From NCBI GenBank assembly GCA_964520445.1, contig CAZFNU010000020.1:1-12648 (forward strand): 12,648 nt of DNA, read 5' to 3'. The notes under the pieces were generated by a model. It ran no database searches, was not told where the DNA came from, and saw only the letters and a program-made list of their open reading frames with translations. The first letter of the stretch is position 1. Each line of letters opens with the position of its first letter. Source of the DNA: CAZFNU01 sp964520445 (lineage in GTDB: Bacteria > Patescibacteriota > Minisyncoccia > UBA6257 > JAKLIH01). Shown piece after piece: positions 8,101 to 12,648 of the stretch. A program made the position numbers and the translations under genes.

Positions 8101-8586
8101 TTATTGATTTTTTACTCTTGGAAAATTAATAAAATCATACCAAAAGTATGTTTCAACGAATGCTCGATTATCAGTGGTACCAATATAATTGTCCACAAAA
8201 ACTGCATAACACTGAGGACATCCAAGAAAAAGAGCATCGCTGCTATGACAAGGATCGGAAAATTTATTACGGTTTGCTTTGAGTTTTACTAATTCAGTGC
8301 CACAATTCAAACAATAAGTTCTACGAGTATTCTTACTCTCTGGTGTTTTACCATAAAATGCTAAGACTTTTTCCTTAGTTTTCCATATAAAATCGTCAAG
8401 AGAAACGCCTAATTCTTTAGATGAAATTGGTTTATCGACAAGACTATTTTGATCTATGATATTCTCAAATACTTTATTACATGTATTGCAACAATCATAA
8501 CGAATTAATATCTTTTTATAACTTACTCCAGCAAACATAAGCTTGGTTTCTCTGTTACATATGGGACAACGTAGTTTTTTATTCAT
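8101..8586 (-). CDS. Double zinc-ribbon protein of unknown function
   Basis: 161 aa. Ten Cys form two probable zinc ribbons: CPIC (7-10) with DCCNTC (32-36), and YCLNC (92-95) with GCPQC (123-126); C113 is extra. Between them lies a charged linker with SLDDFIWKTKEKVLAFYGKTPE. No catalytic motif, signal peptide or membrane segment is visible. Such proteins usually bind nucleic acid or act as metal-dependent adaptors, but nothing here decides it. The ATG at 8586 has a consensus Shine-Dalgarno AAGGAGG 8 bases upstream and a good promoter. Both Trp are TGG and there is no UGA, as in the other Shine-Dalgarno-led genes. It is a single-gene unit between the recombinase terminator and tRNA-Arg. The product is real but functionally unassigned. 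Confidence 0.82.
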   Translation of the reverse strand: MNKKLRCPICNRETKLMFAGVSYKKILIRYDCCNTCNKVFENIIDQNSLVDKPISSKELGVSLDDFIWKTKEKVLAFYGKTPESKNTRRTYCLNCGTELVKLKANRNKFSDPCHSSDALFLGCPQCYAVFVDNYIGTTDNRAFVETYFWYDFINFPRVKNQ

Positions 8587-8625
8587 TATTATATCCTCCT
8601 TTTTTAAAGTTAAATTTCTATGTAA

Positions 8626-8654
8626 TTTATATCATATTCTTGAATTAAAATCAA
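8626..8654 (-). promoter_or_regulatory. Promoter of the zinc-ribbon gene
   Basis: Read on the minus strand: TTGATT (8654-8649), 17-base spacer, TATAAA (8631-8626). The leader, about 33 bases, ends in AAGGAGG (plus-strand CCTCC at 8595-8599) before the ATG. Confidence 0.65.
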
Positions 8655-8660
8655 CCCTAG

Positions 8661-8689
8661 TTTACATATTCTTTTTTTTATGGTAGTAT
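8661..8689 (+). promoter_or_regulatory. Promoter of tRNA-Arg
   Basis: TTTACA (8661-8666), 17-base spacer, TAGTAT (8684-8689), ending 9 bases before the mature tRNA. Confidence 0.6.
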
Positions 8690-8698
8690 AGCAAATAG

Positions 8699-8772
8699 GC
8701 CCTCGTAGCTCAACTGGATAGAGTGTATGGCTTCGAACCATGAGGTTGCAGGTCCGACTCCTGCCGAGGGCA
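8699..8772 (+). tRNA. tRNA-Arg(UCG)
   Basis: Acceptor GCCCTCG/CGAGGGC, D-arm GCTC/GAGT with loop AACTGGATA, anticodon stem TATGG/CCATG with loop CTTCGAA giving anticodon TCG, T-stem GCAGG/CCTGC, discriminator A. CCA is not encoded, unlike tRNA-Lys above. The T-loop reads TCCGACT instead of the near-universal TTCRANY, so position 55 is C rather than T. It decodes CGA and probably other CGN codons. Confidence 0.92.
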
Positions 8773-8811
8773 CTAATTGATTTTTTACAGATACTCTATT
8801 TTAAGCCAAAG

Positions 8812-8851
8812 TTTGGTGATTTTAGGCTAAAATGAGGCAAAAATCACCAAA
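8812..8851. repeat. 12-bp inverted repeat after tRNA-Arg
   Basis: TTTGGTGATTTT (8812-8823) and its exact complement AAAATCACCAAA (8840-8851) flank 16 bases that contain AGGCTAAAATGAGGC. It sits in the 137-base gap between tRNA-Arg and the ferredoxin gene. There is no T-run directly after it on the plus strand, so a terminator is not obvious. Confidence 0.6.
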
Positions 8852-8873
8852 GATTTGATTTCCAAGCAGATAT

Positions 8874-8902
8874 TTGATAAAGTATATAAAATACATTAAA
8901 TA
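8874..8902 (+). promoter_or_regulatory. Possible promoter of the ferredoxin-HIT-glycosyltransferase run
   Basis: TTGATA (8874-8879), 17-base spacer, TAAATA (8897-8902), ending 7 bases before the ferredoxin ATG. This would give a leaderless message, as proposed for recG. The stretch is so AT-rich that other registers are possible. Confidence 0.35.
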
Positions 8903-8909
8903 TATAAAT

Positions 8910-9122
8910 ATGAAGAAATATAAAATAACACAAGATAGAGATTTGTGTATGGGGTGTGGAAGATGTACGATGATATGTCCGGAAAACTGAGAAATGAATG
9001 AAAAGGATTATAAATCACAGTGTAAAAAAGAAGTTATTGAGGAACAAGAATATCCTAATAATCAAATGGCCTCTGAAGAATGCCCGGTCCAATGTATTAA
9101 AATTGAAGAAATTAAAGAATAA
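8910..9122 (+). CDS. Small ferredoxin, [4Fe-4S] type
   Basis: A 70-aa electron carrier. The sequence starts MKKYKITQDRDLC and contains CMGCGRCTMIC-P (C13, C16, C19, C23) and a distal ECPVQCI (C58, C62). In single-cluster ferredoxins the first three Cys and the distal Cys-Pro bind one [4Fe-4S]; C23 together with C38 or C62 may form a disulfide, as in Pyrococcus-type ferredoxins. A second cluster is unlikely because there is only one CxxCxxC. One UGA (8988-8990) encodes W27 in CPENWEM, a motif common in this ferredoxin group. There is no Shine-Dalgarno. Its stop is 2 bases before the HIT gene start, so the two are probably co-transcribed. The redox partner is not in the window. Confidence 0.9.
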
Positions 9123-9124
9123 AT

Positions 9125-9484
9125 ATGCTAGAACAAGATTGTGTTTTTTGTAAAATTATACAAGGGGAAATACCTTGTAAGAAATTCTATGAGGATGATA
9201 ATTTCTTAGCTATTTTTGATATCCAACCTATTTCAGAGGGTCATGTTATTTTAATGTCTAAAAATCATTATTACAATACCAAAGATATGCCAAGTGATGA
9301 ATGATTTAAATTCATGATTAAAGCCAGAGACATTGCTGAAGATTTAGTTAGGGGGTATGCAGCTGATGGGTATAACTTATTAATTAACCAAGGGGAAGCA
9401 GCTCAATCAGGAGTAGCCCATAGGCCTCATTGTCATATCATACCCAGGAGAAAGGGGGATACAATTAAAATTGACCCTAGATAA
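9125..9484 (+). CDS. HIT family (histidine triad) nucleotide hydrolase/transferase
   Basis: 119 aa, the usual length for the HINT branch, which hydrolyses nucleoside phosphoramidates or related nucleotides. It has the N-terminal CVFCKIIQGEIPCKKFYEDD (C6-x-x-C9), the FDIQPISEGHVILMSK block with H48 following, and NQGEAAQSG. The histidine triad is altered: it reads HRPHCHIIPR (H99, H102, H104) where H-phi-H-phi-H is standard, so the first His is displaced by one residue while the central nucleophile and the last His are kept. C6, C9, H48 and H99 could form the zinc site seen in some HIT proteins. One UGA encodes W60 (9302-9304). It lies 2 bases after the ferredoxin gene and 19 before the glycosyltransferase. 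Confidence 0.92.
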
Positions 9485-9503
9485 TTTTTAATTTTTTATT
9501 AAT

Positions 9504-11024
9504 ATGTGAAAATTAATTTCTACTTATCTACAATATTACATGCCTGTTTGATTTTATGGTTTTTTAAACCTAACATCTAGTTCTTGGGCTAAATTAGTTG
9601 GGGCAATAGCAGTTTTGTTATTAGCTCGTACTGTTATTGTGTTCTGTAGATCTCAAAGAAAATGAATTAAAGATAAGGCTATAAGTCTAGAAGAAGTTAA
9701 AACTTTAGCTAGAGGTAATTTGCCTTTCTTTTCTTTGTTAGTACCAGCACGAAATGAAGCTGATGTGGTTTTAGCTACAGCTTGTAAACTGGCAGAATTA
9801 AACTATCCAGAAGATAAATTTGAAATTATTATTATTACAGATCAAAAAGAAACTTTAAATGCTTTAGATGGAGAAATGACTACCCAGATAGCTATGGTTG
9901 AGGTTATTAAGACATTAAAAGAATCTCATCCTAATTTAAAAGTTGTTCATATGGATGTACCATATGATTTTGATGGGGAATTTATGGGAAAGTGTATTGG
10001 GAAAGAAGTTAAGTCTACTAAGGGGAGAGCCTTAAATTGGACATTAACTGAATTAAAGAATCGTTTTGATAAAGAAACTGATTTCTTTGCTTTTTTTGAT
10101 ACAGATGATCATCCGGATGTTAATTGTTTATTACATATTGCTAAGTCTAATTTATTAAATCCTAATAACAAGGCATTCCAATTACCAGTTTATCAATGCA
10201 GAAATTTCTGACATGTTTCTGCTTTTTCTAAGGTTGTATGTTTGAGCCAATCTTTTACACACGAAAATTTCTTACCTTGGATTATGACTTGACTTCCTTT
10301 CTTAGGGGGAACTAATCTATATGTAGAGAAAAATGTATTAATGAAAGTTAAGGGGTTTAATTATCATTCTATTACTGAAGATTTGGATTTGGGGGTTACC
10401 ATATTCTTAGAAACACATGTCTGACCTACTTTTTTACCAGTACCATCTTCAGAACAAACTCCTCCAACTATGAAAGCATATTTTAGACAAAGAAAAAGAT
10501 GATCTTTAGGGCAATTAGAAGTGATGAATAAGTTAAAAGAGATGATGAAGAATAAAGAAGGGGATTTAAAAGTTATTAAAGACCTATATCGTAAATTATG
10601 TTTTTATGGACCAGTAGAATCTATTTTATTCTTCTTTTTAACTATTTTTAGTTTTGTTATTATTGTTTCCAGATTAGTTAAGGGAATTGTTTTATTATTA
10701 ACTTTACAATCTTTAGCTGTTTATTTTAGTCCGGCTTTTACTATTAGAGAAACTTTGTATACCATGGCTTCTATAGTAGGGTTGCCTATGGTTTTATTTT
10801 CTATGTTCTTGTTGCTGAGGTACCATAAATACATTGAAAAACCTAAATCCAATAGATTTGCAGCTTTGGAATTATTTAAATTTATGTTAATTGAAGGATT
10901 ATGAATTCCTTTGGTTTTGTTTGTTTATCCCCTACCTTTCTTTATGGCTATGGTAGAACATAGTTTAGGGGTTTATAAAAAAAGAGAATTAGTTTGAGTT
11001 AAGACACCAAGAACTAAAGAATAG
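9504..11024 (+). CDS. Membrane-bound family 2 glycosyltransferase (cellulose synthase/IcaA-like)
   Basis: 506 aa and nine UGA Trp codons (9507, 9549, 9663, 10209, 10290, 10422, 10500, 10902, 10995). An N-terminal membrane segment (about 29-50) is followed by a cytoplasmic GT-A domain: VPARNE (80-85), KGRALN (173-178), the metal-binding DTDD (199-202), GGTN, TEDLDLG with the catalytic Asp (D293) and QRKRW (329-333). The last motif is the processive-GT QxxRW, with UGA as its Trp. Three or more hydrophobic segments follow (about 370-480). Such enzymes polymerise or transfer sugars for surface polysaccharide using UDP-sugars; the product sugar cannot be named. ATG 9504 is chosen as the first start in frame after the HIT gene. 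Its stop overlaps the end of the convergent RT gene by 11 bases, leaving no room for a terminator between them. Confidence 0.93.
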
Positions 11025-11976
11025 GTTTAGATTTTAATGTCTTTAAAAAATTATAACTATTAGCATGAGATAAAACACCCATATATGATGGGTAATTCTT
11101 TTTATTTATTCTTTTTAAAATTCTCTTTTTTGTTTTTGTTCGGATTAGCCTATAATGGGGTAGAGTTATATAGCCCAAGAAATCAATTCCTTGAATATAT
11201 TTTTTAATTATTACCTTGTTAGAATGTAGTTTAATTTTTAATTTATCTATGAGAAAATTCAAAATGTTATTTAAGTATTTTTTTAATTCTTCTTTCCCGC
11301 TAGATATTATTAGAAAATCATCTGTATAGCGGACATAGTTTTTTACTTTCAGTTCTCTTTCTAAGTATTGGTCTAGCTCATTAAGATAAATGTTAGCAAA
11401 CCATTGGGAAGTTACATTTCCCAATGGTATTCCTTTTTTAAAACTGTCAATTACTGTATATAGAAGTCATTGAAATTCCTTGTCTTGTATTCTTTTAAAT
11501 AATATACTTAAAAGAATATCATGGTCGATGTTTTCAAAGAATTTCTTAATATCACATTTTAAAACAAAACAAGAGTTTGTATTGTTTTTACTTACTTTTC
11601 TTAATAACTCTTCTAATTTATATACTCCTTTATGGGTTCCTTTATTTTTTCTACAAGAAAAAGAATTTGAAATAAAGATCGACTCAAAAGCTTTAATTAA
11701 AATATTGCAGACAGTATGATGAACTATCCGATCCTTGACTGAAGCTTTGTTTATTTCTCTTGGTTTTGGGTCTGAAATTTTAAAAGTTTTATAAGATCCG
11801 TGTTTATAGGTCTGAGTTTTTAGTTCTTTATGGAGTTGAAAAATATTCTGTTCAAGATTTAATTCAAATTCCAAGGTTTCTTGTTTATTTGTTTTTCCTT
11901 TTTTGAATTCTTTCCAAGATAAAAATAGATTTTCAACTGAAATTGTATCATCAAAAATATTATTATAAACTTTCAT
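11014..11976 (-). CDS. Diversity-generating retroelement reverse transcriptase
   Basis: 320 aa with one UGA Trp (W170, TGA at 11467-11469). It is a reverse transcriptase of the DGR clade, which copies a template-repeat RNA with errors at adenines. The N-terminus (MKVYNNIFDD...ENLFLSWKEFKKGK) and the block PREINKASVKDRIVHH are typical of DGR RTs. The catalytic Asp are D142 in KCDIKKFFENIDH and YTDD (217-220). The motif 4 block reads PLGNVTSQWFANIYLNELD with GNVTSQ (186-191); DGR enzymes have SQ here, whereas retroviral and group II RTs have QG. There is no maturase (X), endonuclease or RNase H domain, as expected. The ATG at 11976 is separated from the avd ATG by one base, and no Shine-Dalgarno exists. 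The 3' end overlaps the glycosyltransferase. Confidence 0.93.
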
Positions 11977-12000
11977 TATGGAAAAAGATAATTTATTAAT
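11964..12000. promoter_or_regulatory. Possible back-to-back start region of the RT and avd genes
   Basis: The plus-strand TATAAA (11964-11969) ends 8 bases before the avd ATG, and the minus-strand TATCTT lies 8 bases before the RT ATG. Each candidate -10 box is within the other gene's first codons. No convincing -35 is seen for either, so these are weak calls that rest on the leaderless spacing seen at recG. Confidence 0.3.
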
Positions 12001-12325
12001 TTTTAAAAGATTATACGACTTTTATAGGGTTTTTTACGAATTAAGAAAGCTGGTTAATAAACAGGACCGTTATAATCTATGACAAAAATGTGATACTAGT
12101 TTGTTAAATCTATTAGAAGATATGTTTATAGCCGGTTCGTTAGCTAAAATAGAAAAGTTAAGACTACTACAAGATATGAGTTCCAGATTAAATTTCTTCA
12201 AGATTATGATTAGATTACTAAAAGATGTTAAATCTATTGATGATAAAAAATATATATTCTTAGAAGAAAAACTTGATGAAGTTGGGAGAATGTTGGGTGG
12301 ATGGATCAAGTTTCTGAAAAACTAA
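11978..12325 (+). CDS. avd: bAvd-like DGR accessory variability determinant (four-helix bundle)
   Basis: 115 aa. Avd proteins form a barrel-like pentamer of four-helix bundles that binds the RT and template RNA and is needed for mutagenic homing. Matching features are the N-terminal IFKRLYDFYRVFYELRKLV, the helix LLNLLEDMFIAGSLAKIEKLR, the helix MSSRLNFFKIMIRLLKDV and the signature LDEVGRMLGGWIKFLKN at the C-terminus (family: EIGRMLGGWxKS). The frame is open only if UGA at 12080-12082 is Trp (W35, in NLWQKC, where the family usually has L-G-Q-(R/K)). ATG 11978 starts one base from the RT start on the other strand, an unusual divergent order for a DGR. There is no Shine-Dalgarno. The gene ends 6 bases before the large hairpin at 12331. 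Confidence 0.9.
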
Positions 12326-12330
12326 CAAAG

Positions 12331-12377
12331 ATATCTGGACGTGTTAAAAACACGTCCNNNNNNNNNNGTCCAGATAT
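12331..12377. repeat. Palindromic hairpin interrupted by a 10-N assembly gap
   Basis: ATATCTGGACGTG (12331-12343), loop TTAAAAA, CACGTCC (12351-12357), then 10 N (12358-12367), then GTCCAGATAT (12368-12377). The sequence after the gap completes the left arm exactly if the repeated GTCC is collapsed, giving a 13-bp perfect stem. The gap therefore looks like an assembly break at the hairpin rather than missing sequence. It lies between avd and the repeat-like segment and could be a terminator or the structural hairpin that often sits beside DGR variable repeats. Confidence 0.75.
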
Positions 12378-12545
12378 ATGTATTAAAGAAATACTTCGGA
12401 GGAAAGCGGAGGCAGAACCATAGTTGTCATAAGGGTTACTGACATAGTTCGTGTCAAGCTTGAGCTTGCCGTCGTTGAAGTAGAAATACGGAGCCTTATC
12501 GAAATCACCGTCGCCTTCAGAAAATTTGTAACTATCCCTCTTAAT
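12378..12545 (-). repeat. DGR template or variable repeat (TR/VR-like segment)
   Basis: Read on the minus strand, this stretch is clearly richer in GC than its surroundings. In one frame it encodes KFSEGDGDFDKAPYFYF, then NDGKLKLDTNYV, then SNPYDNYGSASAFL. Asn, Asp, Tyr, Ser and Gly codons of the form NNC/NNT (AAC, GAC, TAT, AGT, GGC) alternate with constant Leu, Val and Pro codons and end in the conserved NYGSASAF. This is the pattern of a DGR repeat, whose adenines are the mutable positions. The frame has TAA at 12624-12626 (minus strand) and no ATG, GTG or TTG after it, so it is not a complete gene as assembled. That, its place beside avd, and its shared strand with the RT favour the non-coding template. 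The many GAC and TAT codons and the hairpin downstream would also suit a variable repeat. No second copy is in the window. Confidence 0.6.
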
Positions 12546-12648
12546 TCACCAAAGATTAAGAATAATTCTTTTTCTTTTGTATTTTATTTGGTAGTAGTTT
12601 TTAAATACATCTACACTAGATGATTAGAAGCAGTGTTTCTTTATTTTT

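Noticed and set aside
8104..8292. A plus-strand open frame opposite the zinc-ribbon gene.
   Set aside because: The minus-strand gene has promoter, Shine-Dalgarno and paired Cys motifs; the plus-strand frame has none of these.
8812..8851. A dif site for the nearby Xer recombinase.
   Set aside because: dif sites are about 28 bp with 11-bp arms around a 6-bp centre; this repeat has 12-bp arms 16 bases apart.
369..11024. UGA = Gly, as in Gracilibacteria and Absconditabacteria.
   Set aside because: Gly would destroy QxxRW in the glycosyltransferase, W-FNQPY in RecG and W-x-LAGLLHD in the HD protein.
369..11976. Many of the genes look like frameshifted or truncated pseudogenes under the standard bacterial code.
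   Set aside because: Every interruption is TGA, never TAA or TAG, the frame is kept across each one, and conserved positions call for Trp. These are intact genes under UGA = Trp.
11014..11976. Group II intron or retron reverse transcriptase.
   Set aside because: No maturase/X domain or intron RNA ends; motif 4 has SQ instead of QG; a bAvd homologue and a repeat are adjacent, which fits a DGR.
12070..12309. A minus-strand open frame opposite avd.
   Set aside because: It is the antisense shadow of the Avd helices and is rich in Ser, Leu and Ile without any recognisable motif.
12620..12648. A possible plus-strand gene start (ATG at 12620) leaving the window.
   Set aside because: Only nine codons are visible, with no Shine-Dalgarno and a poor promoter; there is too little to support it.
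1..12648. CRISPR array, rRNA genes, insertion sequences.
   Set aside because: I saw no regularly spaced direct repeats, no rRNA-like sequence and no transposase in either strand.

Overview
The window is about 12.6 kb of low-GC bacterial DNA. Nine of its genes carry in-frame TGA codons, 21 in all. These fall where the protein families expect tryptophan: the QxxRW motif of the family 2 glycosyltransferase, the W-FNQPY motif of RecG, the W-x-LAGLLHD segment of the HD protein, and CPENWEM of the ferredoxin. UGA is therefore read as Trp (translation table 4), and the apparently broken frames are intact genes. RecG, PyrG and XerC/D show a bacterium with a small, compact genome. The style recalls the candidate phyla radiation, but the known UGA-recoded members (Gracilibacteria, Absconditabacteria) read UGA as Gly, which does not fit here. 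The lineage is not settled.

Layout from left to right: the 3' end of a LamG-type lectin gene (1-113); a gene-free stretch with three hairpins; recG on the minus strand, divergent from pyrG on the plus strand, the two promoters sharing one palindromic -35 hexamer; tRNA-Lys(CUU); a Shine-Dalgarno-led gene of unknown function with foreign-looking composition; an HD-domain hydrolase; a PRPP synthetase-like gene with an aberrant PRPP loop; a XerC/D-type tyrosine recombinase; a minus-strand double zinc-ribbon protein; tRNA-Arg(UCG); and a close-set run of ferredoxin, HIT protein and membrane glycosyltransferase.

The right end holds a diversity-generating retroelement (DGR). It has a DGR-type reverse transcriptase (minus strand), a bAvd accessory protein (plus strand, start codons back to back with the RT), a strong palindromic hairpin interrupted by a 10-N assembly gap, and a GC-richer template- or variable-repeat-like segment (minus strand). 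In a DGR the RT and Avd copy a template RNA with errors at adenines into a variable repeat of a target gene. Here only one repeat copy is visible, so template and target cannot be told apart with certainty.

Two gene classes are apparent. One uses UGA for Trp, lacks a Shine-Dalgarno, and often has its -10 box only 7-9 bases before the start codon (leaderless). The other (4701-5177, prs-like, zinc ribbon) has strong Shine-Dalgarno sites, good promoters and only TGG for Trp.
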